The notes below the pieces were generated by a model. That model saw only the letters and a list, made by a program, of their open reading frames with translations, did not search any database and was not told the DNA's origin. From the NCBI GenBank assembly GCA_907163375.1, contig CAJQUW010001043.1:2340501-2404500 (forward strand): a stretch of 64,000 nucleotides of DNA, in the 5' to 3' direction. Within the stretch, counting starts at the first letter, position 1; each line of letters opens with the position of its first letter. Below, piece by piece: positions 1 through 10,277 of the stretch. Position numbers and translations under genes: made by a program. The DNA is from Prostheceraeus crozeri. Its lineage: Eukaryota > Platyhelminthes > Polycladida > Euryleptidae.

Positions 1-1906
1 GCGTCACTAGCTTCTCTCGTTCGTAATCTCAAGTTTCTTCCCCATAGTCAAACTTTGAAGAAACACTATCCAAACTTAACGGATGAAATAATCACTCGCA
101 AAGGAGTCTTTCCCTATGCGTATTCTAGCTCAATGTCTAAACTAAATGAAACAACCCTTCCTTCCATTGACAAATTCCAAAACGATTAGACGGGTCAAGA
201 TTGTCCACTAGAAGATTATGAACATGCTCAAGAGGCATGGTTAAAATTTGATTGTAAAACGTTTGGCGATTATATGATCGCTTACTTAGAATTAGATGTC
301 ATTTTGCTGGCTGATGTCTTTCAGGAATTTCGACGAGTGGCATTAGGAGAATACAAATTAGATCCTGTCCACTTTGTCAGTCTACCAGCCATGTCCTTTA
401 AATCAGCCTTTAAAATAACTGGTGAGACCATCCATCTCTTACAAGACCCCGAGATGTATAACATATTTGAGCGCGGAATACGCGGTGGTCTCACATTTGT
501 AAATAAACATCACATAAAATGTAAAACAGTAGGTAATGATCATATCCACCTAAAGTACTATGACCAAAATAATTTATATGGCAGTTCACTGTCTAAACCA
601 CTACCTCACTCCGAGTTTAGTTGGTTAAATCAAGATGAGCTTGCGTATTACTCCAACCCTTCAAACATTCTGAAGATTCCAGATGAAGGTGATTGGGGAT
701 ATAATTTTGAAGTGGATTTGATTTATCCAAATAGTATTAAAAATAAAACTGCTGATTTCCCACTCGCACCTGAATCTGGTGAAGTGACTGAAGATATGTT
801 TTCACCATTCATGTCACAATTTCATAATAACTTAACAGAGTGTGGACAGCCAAGGTACAAACGATGCCGCAAACTTTTGCTCACCCAATATGATAAGAAA
901 AATTATCTCGTGCACTTCTGCATACTAAAATTCTATTTAGAAATGGGCATGCTTCTAAAGTCAGTTCACCGCATTATCAAATTTAGACAGAAAGCCTTCC
1001 TCAAACCCTACATAGATAGTAACAGTCAAAAACGTGCACTCGCCCAAAATAATTTTGAAAATGATTTTTATAAATATAAGAATAACAGTCTTTTCGGAAA
1101 GACCATGGAGGATGTTAGAAAACGTATGAACTACAAACTAGTCGTTGATGAACAAAAATATCACAAATTGACCTCATCACCTCTTTTCATTGATAGATAC
1201 ATCATCGATGAGGATCTTGTAGGTGTTAAAATGATAAAATCAGAAGTTGAGTTGTGCAAGCCCATCTATATTGGGCAAGCCGTTTTATATTATTCCAAGC
1301 TTGAAATGTATCAACTCTTCTACAAAATATTAAAACCATGCCCTCTCGTAAAAGAGGTTCGCTTGCTGGGTGGTGATACAGATAGTTTCTTTTTAGGAAT
1401 TACCACTCAAAAAGATTTAAATTTTAATGAAGTAGGCAAGTCATTAGAAAAATATTTCGACACATCTAACTACAATCCCACTCATCCACTCTATTCCATA
1501 CAGAATAAAGCCAAACTTGGTTGTTTTAAGGATGAAACAGCAGGAAATAGATGAAATGATTCTCCTCCGTCCTAAAATGTATTCCATGAAATTAAAAGAA
1601 TGTGCAGATAGTATTAAGCGTGCTAAAGGTATATCAAAATCCATTGTTCATAAAATGAAACATCGGTCCTATAAGAAGGCCTATAAAAATAAAAATATAA
1701 CGTTTCTCAATATGACAATCTTAAAATCTCAAGTTCATACTGTGAAAACGTACACGTTCAAGAAACGAGCACTTTCAGCATGGGAGGATAAGAGGTGTTG
1801 GATAGGACATAACACATCTCTTCCACATGGACATCCTGACACAAACATACCTCCACCCAAAAGAATAAAACTCACGCTACCACATTCAGGAGATGTATTG
1901 ACATAA
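1..1906 (+). pseudogene. Polinton protein-primed DNA polymerase B, C-terminal part, broken
   Basis: Family-B DNA polymerase of the protein-primed type, which would replicate the element. The N-terminal part is left of the window. Visible landmarks are an exonuclease-type YLELD stretch near base 275, a polymerase motif A region with LYG near 585, the KNNSLFGK motif B near 1078, and the GGDTDSF motif C near 1369. The C-terminus is basic and ends at 1906. The gene carries about two or three breaks. It converges on the minus-strand gene starting its 3' end at 2086, and both share an A/T-rich poly(A) zone. Confidence 0.9.
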
Positions 1907-2056
1907 TCAACTTTAACTCAGTATTTTGATGTTGCTTTTTGTAGATATACATGGTTGTTTTATGTATCGCATGATATCGTTTCTTCCTTGTGAATATATG
2001 CCTACAGTCAGCCCATTCCCCCTTTATCTGTGAAAATACTTTTTCATACACAGATT

Positions 2057-2070
2057 TTTATTTCAATAAA
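2057..2070. terminator. Bidirectional poly(A) signal pair
   Basis: TTTATT at 2057-2062 (AATAAA on the minus strand) and AATAAA at 2065-2070 (plus strand) lie within 14 bases, between the convergent polymerase gene and the minus-strand gene ending at 2086. Each would serve the gene that reads into it. Confidence 0.55.
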
Positions 2071-2085
2071 CATATCACAATGACT

Positions 2086-3636
2086 TCACTTTGTTTTCCG
2101 AAACACTAAAGTTACGAGGGATTTAGTATCTTTCACATGGATGCACTCTTGTAAACCATTGGTAATTTTGATAGCAATAGAGGGTATAGTTTGTTTGACG
2201 ACGGGATGATAGAAAATAGATTCAAACATCTTCTCGACTATTCCATATGAAGCGTCTTTATCATGAATGAAATCACGTAAAATGTATTCTTTTTTCTCAC
2301 CAACAGAAATAGGAAGAATCAAATCACTTTGAATGTAAAGGTGCTGTTCATGTTTATCAAGTGTCATTGGTGTTTCTATACCAATCGTATGCGCAGCAGT
2401 AAACACAGTTTGTAGCATTGAAAAACCAAAGAGTTTTTTCAAATTTTTACTCAATTGACATTGAATGTCATCACCCAGTTTCAGAACAACGCGTTGATTT
2501 TCAATTGAAAACGAAATGTGGTGTGTCTTTACATCATATTTACTTTTCATCACATGCTTCAACTTCTGTTGCATATAAGGATTTACTACATGAATGAAGC
2601 TTTCAACTGTATGATATAGACGCGGCATTATATTGATAGCAACTTTAGATTCTTCATAAGACTGGTAAATTTTCTTGATGCGATCGCCATAGATGTCCAC
2701 CCACCATTCATCATTAACTGAATCAGCTTTAGTGTGATATTCATGAGAAGCATACACCAGACCGCTTCCAATAATAGGTGTATAATGTCTTACAAAATGA
2801 CGCAAGGTTGGAGAGAAATAAACTGTCAGTTTGTCATTATATTTCTGAATAACCAACTTATTTTTGTCCGCCATAATTTTCTCTCCATACTTCTTACCCA
2901 CAGTCTCATTCCATCGTTTTACTAACTCAATAAGTGATAAAGGTTGAACACCACCCTTTTTCAAAATGATGCGTTCTTCGCATTCTACAACATCTTCATC
3001 AAATATTTTAAATTTATAATGAAATTTGTTGATTCGATTTGAATAAACTTTTTTAACATTTGCAGTAGCAATTGACGTTAGATGTAGTCCATGGCCAAAA
3101 CCGAGATGTGGATAGAATTCATTATCCAACCTCATTGTAAGACCTTTAGTAAAAGAATGAAAGCGAAGGAACTGTCTCCCACTCCAATGATAGATAGTAA
3201 ACTCATAAGCTTTCTGATCCTTATTCTTCATGATGGAAGTATTACCACTGTTGAATGCCTTAATAATTTTCTCATTCCCAAATGGACCATAATAATCTGA
3301 TTTTATCTGAATCCATTCATAGTTCCCCTTTCCATCTGACGTTAAATTGTATGGGAACTGGAATGCATTATTCATCGTTATTCCATCATGGGTGCGAGGA
3401 GTCAATATCATTTCTTCCAAATCATTCACATTCTGAATATTGCTATCATGGCAAATACTAGAAACGCCAACCTCCCATTCACCTTCTAAATGTAGTGGGC
3501 GATTTAATTCTACTCGATAGTCTGATGGTTTATTTTTGGGAAATTTATTCATAGAAGCATTACTGGGCAAGTAGATTAGAAACGAGTCCTTATTTTCACT
3601 TTCCATATTATTCACATTGGAAAAATATATTAGCAT
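2086..3636 (-). CDS. Conserved Polinton protein A (516 aa), function unknown
   Basis: A long open frame of a type found repeatedly in Polintons. Residues about 20-60 contain YLPSNASMNKFPKNKPSDY followed by LEGEWEVG. The same opening (peptide, N-rich tract, LEGEWEVG-like block) occurs in the next gene, so the two are paralogous. I see no signal peptide or catalytic motif. It could be a virion or attachment protein, but that is inference. It lies 9 bases downstream of the 3646-5046 gene on the same strand. Confidence 0.6.
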   Translation of the reverse strand: MLIYFSNVNNMESENKDSFLIYLPSNASMNKFPKNKPSDYRVELNRPLHLEGEWEVGVSSICHDSNIQNVNDLEEMILTPRTHDGITMNNAFQFPYNLTSDGKGNYEWIQIKSDYYGPFGNEKIIKAFNSGNTSIMKNKDQKAYEFTIYHWSGRQFLRFHSFTKGLTMRLDNEFYPHLGFGHGLHLTSIATANVKKVYSNRINKFHYKFKIFDEDVVECEERIILKKGGVQPLSLIELVKRWNETVGKKYGEKIMADKNKLVIQKYNDKLTVYFSPTLRHFVRHYTPIIGSGLVYASHEYHTKADSVNDEWWVDIYGDRIKKIYQSYEESKVAINIMPRLYHTVESFIHVVNPYMQQKLKHVMKSKYDVKTHHISFSIENQRVVLKLGDDIQCQLSKNLKKLFGFSMLQTVFTAAHTIGIETPMTLDKHEQHLYIQSDLILPISVGEKKEYILRDFIHDKDASYGIVEKMFESIFYHPVVKQTIPSIAIKITNGLQECIHVKDTKSLVTLVFRKTK

Positions 3637-3645
3637 ACTTTTGCA

Positions 3646-5046
3646 TTAACTCTTCATTCGGAAATGGAGTGTGATACTTGTCACAGCATCTTTATGAAAA
3701 GGAATCAACGCACCAGCATCGTCATAAATTGCAATATCAATTTGTGGGATGTAATTTGATTTCAGCTTTGTATAATGCACTTTCTTGAAAGTATGCTCAG
3801 ATAAAATACTGCAGCTTTTTGGCTGGTATGGTATCATTGCTAGCAATGGAGCTTCAACATCTCCCACACGTACATCTTCACCAATATTGGAATATATCTG
3901 AAAATAGTTAATACGACGCGATAGTGACATGTCTGTGCTAGCTTTGGTTACAGTACCACTTTTAAAGATATTTTGATCAAAACCCAAAATGTCCATTAGA
4001 GTTTTATCCATAATTAGTTCAATACCTTTTCCACTTATAGTGAGAGACAAAACACCTTCTTTTTCAGAAAATGAAATTTGTTGGTCATTAATCACTTCAT
4101 TTAAATAATCTACAACCAATTTAACTGAAGTAATGATCCGAGGCATCAACACTCTTGCTTCATGTAAGACACCACCTAAAGGCTCTACACACTTTCTGTA
4201 TAAAGATACGGTCCATTCTGTATCAAATTGATTTGACCTTTCACATGGTAAATGTTGCATATCAAATTTTCCATGAACAGCTGCAGAACGATGTCGTAAG
4301 AACTGATGAAAATCTTTTGAACAAACTAATACTAGATCATCATCATCATCTAATTTACTAATGACGATTTGATCCGTTGATTTCGTATAAGTCAATGTTG
4401 CCACTTGTTTACCATCAACTCGAAGGAGATAATTAAATTTCTTCAATAATGTTTCAGGAGTCATGTTTGTCTTTCTTGGCTTAATCACAATCTTCTTCAC
4501 CAACGTCTTCTCATTTCTTGGAATAAGATCTACATAATAAGCTTCCTCTCGATATATTAACTGTTTATGACCACTTATGTGGTAATTAACGTTATAATTA
4601 TCATAGCTTGTTAAGGCGCTAGCGAGGTAACCTAAATGATTTCCTAAACTTGGACTTAAACCAACAATCCAATCTTGCTCAACTACATGATGTACATAAT
4701 TATGATCATCATTATGCGGAGTAAATTGGACAATATGTTTACACGCTTTATTCAGGAAATCATATATAAACTTTTTACATGATAAGAGATCTTTCTTTGG
4801 CCACTGTGGAATGTATACTCGGCAGCCCTTTTCACATTGGTAAGCAGCTGTACGTCTCATATTAATAGTCATCACCTCATGATCAAAAGTATAGACACAG
4901 TTGCTATGAACAAGTTGAGTTACGCCCACTTCCCACTTTCCATTTAGCTGTTGTGTATGATCAATGGGAGTAGAAAAGAGTGCGGCTCGATTACTAGCAA
5001 ATCTATTTGCAGCCGCATTGCTAAGCAAAATATGATAAAACGACAT
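3646..5046 (-). CDS. Conserved Polinton protein B (466 aa), paralogue of protein A
   Basis: The N-terminus (HILLSNAAANRFASNRAA, then LNGKWEVGVTQL) has the same layout as the neighbouring 2086-3636 product, which suggests an old tandem duplication. The body holds alternating beta-like hydrophobic and polar stretches with no recognisable enzyme motif. Its start is only about 35 bases from the start of the divergent PC4-like gene at 5082, so the two probably share a compact bidirectional promoter. A structural role is possible but unproven. Confidence 0.55.
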   Translation of the reverse strand: MSFYHILLSNAAANRFASNRAALFSTPIDHTQQLNGKWEVGVTQLVHSNCVYTFDHEVMTINMRRTAAYQCEKGCRVYIPQWPKKDLLSCKKFIYDFLNKACKHIVQFTPHNDDHNYVHHVVEQDWIVGLSPSLGNHLGYLASALTSYDNYNVNYHISGHKQLIYREEAYYVDLIPRNEKTLVKKIVIKPRKTNMTPETLLKKFNYLLRVDGKQVATLTYTKSTDQIVISKLDDDDDLVLVCSKDFHQFLRHRSAAVHGKFDMQHLPCERSNQFDTEWTVSLYRKCVEPLGGVLHEARVLMPRIITSVKLVVDYLNEVINDQQISFSEKEGVLSLTISGKGIELIMDKTLMDILGFDQNIFKSGTVTKASTDMSLSRRINYFQIYSNIGEDVRVGDVEAPLLAMIPYQPKSCSILSEHTFKKVHYTKLKSNYIPQIDIAIYDDAGALIPFHKDAVTSITLHFRMKS

Positions 5047-5081
5047 TTTGATATTGCTGGTCTGCGGCTTTGCATAACATC

Positions 5082-5366
5082 ATGAAGACTTGGATTTTGG
5101 ACTCTCTACAATATATCACAGTTGATCGTAATGGAAACGTACATTTCAAAAATTCTCATGGTCATACATCAAGAGGTATTACATTAACATGGCGACAATT
5201 TGTCAACCTCAATGATATCATGAGGGATTTGGAATATTTTGAAACATTAAGATTCATCTCCTTGGGTGATCAAGTTTGGCTTCAACATTACAGAAATGAA
5301 ATTCAAATCTGCCATTCTCATTCCGCAAACTGTTTCTCATTTCGCAAATACAATTGGGAGAAGTAG
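5082..5366 (+). CDS. PC4-like small protein, copy 1
   Basis: A 94-residue protein starting at the ATG at 5082. Its pattern (NGNVHFKNSHG, then GITLTWRQFVNLNDIM) resembles the C-terminal single-stranded-DNA-binding domain of transcriptional coactivator PC4, where beta strands are followed by an amphipathic helix containing the ISLNPEQW-type segment. The second copy lies 95 bases downstream. A role in transcription or single-strand DNA handling for the element is inferred from this resemblance and from the adjacent TBP-like gene. Confidence 0.5.
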   Translation: MKTWILDSLQYITVDRNGNVHFKNSHGHTSRGITLTWRQFVNLNDIMRDLEYFETLRFISLGDQVWLQHYRNEIQICHSHSANCFSFRKYNWEK

Positions 5367-5460
5367 AGAAGATACATACATCGCTCCATCATGACATTTA
5401 TTCGTCATGAGTTCATCGCCCTACTATGCAAATCTTAATCAGACATGACTACCACGCACC

Positions 5461-6111
5461 ATGAGTTGGAAATTAGATTCCCTACAACGTATTGAAACGG
5501 AGCATGATCGAAACGTCTATTTCAAAGATTCAACTGGAAATGTGAGAAGAGAGTTTGCTTTATCTTATCGTCATTTTCAATCTCTACATCATATCATGAA
5601 GGATTTGAAATACTTCTATATGAAAAGACATTCACGTATTGGAAATCGCATCTGGTTGCGCGTCAACAAACAACGAATTCAACTCTATCATTCCCAACTC
5701 AATACTAACTTCACATTTCATCAAGGTAGTTGGGAAAAGTATAAAAGGAAGGTACATCGCTCAATTCACTCATTTTTTCATCATGAAGCGCCATCGCTAC
5801 ACCATCGTCAACATTCTCCGTCGCTTCAGACTCTACACCAAAATCGATCTCACAACATTACACCAACACCTTCCAAACAGCAAGTATTACCCGGGCCGTC
5901 CTCAAATGTTAGTGGTGAAGATGAACAATTCACGGAATCTTCAACTCTTCCCGAATGGGACTGTACAGATTCTCGGCGCCCTTTCTCATTCATCGGCGCA
6001 GTCAATGCGCTTAGAGCTACAGAGACTACTACGTCGGATATGGAAGAGGGAGAGGTGTGTGATGTCGAATCTGACTGTGGACAATATGGTGATCTCTACT
6101 CAATTGAGTGA
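5461..6111 (+). CDS. PC4-like small protein, copy 2, with a longer open frame
   Basis: Residues 1-95 are clearly homologous to copy 1: MSWKLDSLQ matches its WILDSLQ, then NVYFKDSTGN, ALSYRHFQSLHHIM and a WEK end. Copy 1 stops at WEK, but this frame stays open to 216 residues with a Ser/His/Gln-rich tail. Bases 5783-6111 overlap the TBP-like frame in a different reading frame, so the tail may not be real coding sequence. Confidence 0.5.
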   Translation: MSWKLDSLQRIETEHDRNVYFKDSTGNVRREFALSYRHFQSLHHIMKDLKYFYMKRHSRIGNRIWLRVNKQRIQLYHSQLNTNFTFHQGSWEKYKRKVHRSIHSFFHHEAPSLHHRQHSPSLQTLHQNRSHNITPTPSKQQVLPGPSSNVSGEDEQFTESSTLPEWDCTDSRRPFSFIGAVNALRATETTTSDMEEGEVCDVESDCGQYGDLYSIE

Positions 6112-6328
6112 CAGTCTATCATTTTTGAAGATTCGTACCAGCAGTTGCAATTTGTGTTATGAACCCGAACTTTTTCCTGCAGCTCTCATTAGTTGTTGGT
6201 TACCTGTGCATGTTGCAATCTTTCATAATAGTAAAGTGATCATTACTGGACTAAAATCTCATGTACAAGCAAATGTGATCCTAGACTATCTCATCGAGTA
6301 TGTACGTACCCAGCGGATTGTAAAATAA
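5783..6328 (+). CDS. TATA-binding-protein-like protein encoded in the Polinton
   Basis: An open frame of 181 residues from the ATG at 5783, the length of a TBP core. Two related halves are visible, about residues 7-88 and 94-175. Half 1 has IDLTTLHQHLPNSKYYPGRP and LFPNGTVQILG, matching the TBP pattern LDLKTIA..AEYNPKRF and IFSSGKMVCTG. Half 2 has YEPELFP (residues 126-132) and IFHNSKVIITG (146-156), matching YEPELFP and IFVSGKVVLTG. Within TBP these are the DNA-saddle strands and stirrups. A role in directing transcription of Polinton genes is inferred. The frame starts inside the copy 2 PC4-like frame and ends at an AATAAA (6324-6329). Confidence 0.75.
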   Translation: MKRHRYTIVNILRRFRLYTKIDLTTLHQHLPNSKYYPGRPQMLVVKMNNSRNLQLFPNGTVQILGALSHSSAQSMRLELQRLLRRIWKRERCVMSNLTVDNMVISTQLSDSLSFLKIRTSSCNLCYEPELFPAALISCWLPVHVAIFHNSKVIITGLKSHVQANVILDYLIEYVRTQRIVK

Positions 6329-6359
6329 AAAACAATTTTTCCAACATGATGTTTTTATT
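6324..6359. terminator. Convergent poly(A) signals after the TBP-like gene and the protease gene
   Basis: AATAAA at 6324-6329 overlaps the stop of the TBP-like gene on the plus strand. TTTATT at 6354-6359 gives AATAAA on the minus strand for the protease transcription unit. The layout repeats the one at 2057-2070. Confidence 0.5.
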
Positions 6360-6458
6360 TCAAATCATGATAGAACTTACAAATCATTTTTTCATTAGAG
6401 GATGGATTACATGAAAAGTTTTGAATAACAGATACAAATCGAGATACATGTAAACGTT
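6355..6458 (-). pseudogene. Polinton protease gene, 3' portion beyond the piggyBac insertion
   Basis: A short coding remnant on the far side of the 6463-8640 element from the main protease frame. It ends just before a minus-strand poly(A) signal. The TTAA at 6459-6462 is the insertion site. Confidence 0.6.
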
Positions 6459-8644
6459 TTAACCCTTTAACGCCTGCGCTGATTCTAAGTACCCTCCCAA
6501 TTTGACTGAGCCCGAGATAACTCGTATCGATGCAGCAGCAGAATATCACTGACAGCGTAAAACAGTTAGTACATCCAGAACCTGAGCCCGAGTTATTTCG
6601 TATCGAGAGAGCGGTAGAATATCGCTGACGGCGCAACAGAGTTACTACATTGAGAGCCTGAGCCCGAGATATCTCGTCGCCTGCACTCAGCGCGCTGTGA
6701 CTGAAAGAATTTCGTCAATCCTCACTGTGAAACTGAGGATTTTAAGATTAAACTTACGCTTTTTACTGGTTTGGTTGTATTATGTATTATCCTTAAATGT
6801 GTTATAATCAATGATGGTTAAAATTATTTTGAAAATGCAATTAAGTAAAAATGTAAACAGCAAAATATCATATGAACGAGACTTTTTTAATTTTCTTTAA
6901 ATTTCATGATATATATTTATAACGCTCGAATAAAAACAAGAATCATTACCAAATTACACATAGAATTTGAATTCTCAAAAGTATTAGGCTTATCGGCTTA
7001 TAACATAACAATTACTAATTCTCTTTCGTCTGACAAAATGATATCTCCATCGTCCATCTTCAATAACAATATCATGTAATAACTGCCTCATTAGTTCAGA
7101 ATTGAGGCACAATACTCTCGAAGACGTGGTTAAAAAGATAGCCCGAACAAAATTCGTATGATAAGCAGTGTGTGTGGTGTGCATGATTGCATTTTCTCGC
7201 GTTGTTGTTGCTGCGCCGTGTTAATTTTGTAATTTTGAATAGTGTACTGTTGGAAAAGAGTATGAGTCACCTCAAATGTGCTCATAGAAAACAGTCTCTT
7301 ACTCTGTTCCTCTTTGGTTTTGTCTCTTCTTCTCCATTGAAAATTTACGAGTATATAGACTACATATAACGGTATATACTAGATATATAATATTTTTATT
7401 CAATATCATAGAATTGTAATATTGTATATCAACTTCCAAGTAATTCGTAGAGCTTTCAGAAAAGTGTTAAAAATGGGATCTGTACTTGAGAATTGGGAAT
7501 TGTACTTGGGAAGTGTACTTGACAAAACAGTATTCAAAAACTTTCGAGAGATCCTAGACTGTTAGCTTTTAGCTGGCTGGGCACAATAGATAGCAAACAG
7601 TGACTTACTGCTTGATATAGCCTGTTAGATCATACTACGCTGATATTGATTTTGCGTGTAGCTACCTTATTTGATCATGAAGTTATCCTTAATGAGGACA
7701 GTCCTAATATTATAGTGAATTTCACATATTCTCATGACAGACGCATCTTAAATAGAAAATAATTTCATCTTCCCATTGCCTGTGTTAAGCCATAAAATCA
7801 GTTTACTGATTTCCATTTAATATTCATCAACATCAAAGGATATTGAAAAGTCAATATTATCATAATGAATGCTCCTAATTACTGACCATGAAAAAGAATC
7901 GTTTTCGTATGTTGCTGCCTGGAAGCAACCTTTGAATCCAAAATTCTTCGTTGATAAAAGAGCTTTGAAAATGCAAACATTCGCACCTTTACATACTGTG
8001 CACAAATATTTCCGATCAACTTCGTGAGCACTAAGTCGTGATCAAAGACGTCTGTACGCCATGACTCAGATCAATCAGAATGTAAGAGACCTGTTTGGTA
8101 CTCTAGTTATAAGTAATAATGCAGACCGTGTTCTGTTTTTAGTTATCGCATTTTCCCAGGTGTCGCTTACTCATTAACTCTGACGAATCATTTGACAATA
8201 GGTCCTGTATACTATTGCAAACATGTATCAGAAGATAGATTTTCAGTTTAGTAGGCCACATGCATCCGTTATTAGTGGACACGAGTTCTAAATTATATTA
8301 AAAACATTCTAGATATAAAAAAACGTTCACCCAAGTAAAGAACGAGTATACTCGGCATTCGGGAAATTGGTACACCACATCAGCCCGAGTATACTCGTTA
8401 TTCGGGAACTATTGAAAACTTTATTTTTTCTGTCAGAGAATGAGTGGCGGCTATCGTTTCGAGTTAACTCGGGCTTAGGCCCTGAAGAACAACTGCTGAT
8501 TGCGTTGTCAGTGATATTCGTCTGCTCTATCGATACGAGTTAACTCGGGCTTAGTTTCTTATTGTATTCCATTCTCGGCGTCACCAGCCAACTGTTGATA
8601 GCGCTCGATACGAGTTAACTCGGGCTTAGGCGCTAAAGGGTTAA
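6459..8644. mobile_element. piggyBac-type element (non-autonomous or decayed) with TTAA duplications
   Basis: TTAA at 6459-6462 and 8641-8644 flank an element at 6463-8640 (2178 bp). The left end reads CCCTTTAACGCC and the right end, inverted, CCCTTTAGCGCC. Both subterminal zones carry repeats of a palindrome close to GCCCGAGTTAACTCG: near 6511, 6589 and 6663 on the left, and near 8342, 8382, 8458, 8536 and 8611 on the right. I see no transposase frame inside, only A/T-rich sequence. TTAA targets and a CCC start are typical of piggyBac. The insertion splits the Polinton protease gene, so it is younger than the Polinton. Confidence 0.85.
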
Positions 8645-8998
8645 GATGAAGTACAGTACAAAAGCACCACACGTTGATGAAAGTGGATGTTGTAGTATGC
8701 GTTCATTTCGCTGATATTGACGCGTATGTTTTCTCAACCACTGCTGTGTTGGTATATTTGGAGGTTGAGCAAGAGAGTCAAATAGTTCACCACGTCGGTC
8801 TTCTCCAATAAAGATCGCTTTCCAATGCTCACCACCTAAATTCTGCGAATGAGTGTTTAGCACAATAAAGATGGGATAGTGATTTACTGCAGGTGGTAAG
8901 GTATCGAGCGAATAGACATTATCGAAAGCTTTCAACGTCGCTTCGTCTGCATTACGCTGTACTTTAGTTTTAATATCGTCAGCAGTCAACCAACTCAT
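8641..8998 (-). pseudogene. Polinton adenain-type cysteine protease, main part, interrupted by insertion
   Basis: A maturation protease of the adenovirus/Ulp1 fold. Visible landmarks are GGEHWKAIF (catalytic His), ELFDSLAQPP (acidic residue of the triad) and STCGAF (catalytic Cys). In related viruses it cleaves capsid precursors. Its start codon overlaps the stop of the capsid gene by one base (TAATG). The 3' part of the gene is displaced by the piggyBac-type element. Confidence 0.85.
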
Positions 8999-10275
8999 TA
9001 ACGATTATACTGAGGAATCACGTCACGATACTTTGTAATTTCAATATTTGAATCGAAGACTGCATAAATTAATACATTGATCGTCTCAGGTAGTGTTCTT
9101 TTGAACATCAAATCAATACGAATATTATGAGGCACGTTCGCTTGACGATAGGGTGCACTAATATCGCTGTCAGCAGTCAAATCAAATGCATAAATAGTAT
9201 ATCCACTCTTAAACTCTTTCATAGTAAGTCCGTTGGTGTCATCCGTATTGTAAAAGCCAAAGACATCCATAAAATCAACATAACTGCGCATAAATTGATC
9301 CGAAGCAAAATCTGGTTTGTAGGGTGGACCAGGATGACTCGCACCATTTACAGGTAAAGCAATTTCACTTAACTGATTGTGTTTAAAATTGAAAGGATTC
9401 TTCTTTATATTACCATTAAATGCATCATTTTCAACCATTGCCACCATGAGGAGCTTCGGTGCTTCCGATGGAAAGAGGCCATCTTTCATGAAATTCTTTT
9501 GATATTTCGGAATTGTAAAGGTGAGAAGCTTTGTATGCTGAATGGGGTAAATGGCATTTTGGCGGTTAAGACCTTCAGCATGCCCTCTAATGACACTTGG
9601 ATTCGGTACTACTCGACGAATGTTAAGTGCAATATCTTCCGCATGAATCCTAAAATTGTCAACTTTAGCAAATGCATTCAGCGCAAATTCAGGCTTATTT
9701 AATGTCAGCTTGAGTCGCATGCTGGTATTACAGAGTAAAAACTTTGACTGTCTAAAGAAGTCCAAATTCAGCAGACCATATAGCTGACATACTTTACTAT
9801 CTTTAATCATGGCAGATCGCTTTACAAAGCCACTGTTTGTTTCAGCATCAAATTTTCCTGCTTCATCTCTGTACCATCCCATGGCTTCCATATGACTTTT
9901 TTGTGCTGCTGGATGAAACTGTGATACATGATTGAAATATGATTTATAGGGATAATCGCTTTGACCACCTTCCACCTGCTGCTCTCCAATCGTTAGAGAA
10001 ACATCGCGAAGTAATTTAGTCAATGGTAGATGGTTCAGTCCAACTTTATGTGTATCGTCAATAGCAGTTCCATCTGCTTGCTGAATTCTAAACCTCAAAT
10101 CAACCATCGGATAACTCAAATCTATGTAGTCATCACTACCACCAGGAATAACAAATTCAATGGGGCCAGCATTCTCAGCTGTTCAAGGATGATAATCTAC
10201 AATACTTGAACTAAGAATATCTGTCTGTATGGCTTGTTGATCAAACAAACAAAATCCGGAAGTTTTACACTCCAT
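8998..10275 (-). pseudogene. Polinton major capsid protein, broken
   Basis: A double-jelly-roll-type capsid gene. Typical Polinton capsid landmarks are PYKSYFNHV near the start, GWYRDEAG, the LLNLDFFRQSKFLL block, and a C-terminal IRIDLMFKRTLPETINVLIYA block. The coding region appears to begin at the ATG ending at 10275 and carries about one break; 373 residues remain in a single open frame (8998-10119). It lies between the basic core-like gene and the protease gene, the usual morphogenesis cluster. Confidence 0.8.
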
Positions 10276-10277
10276 GA

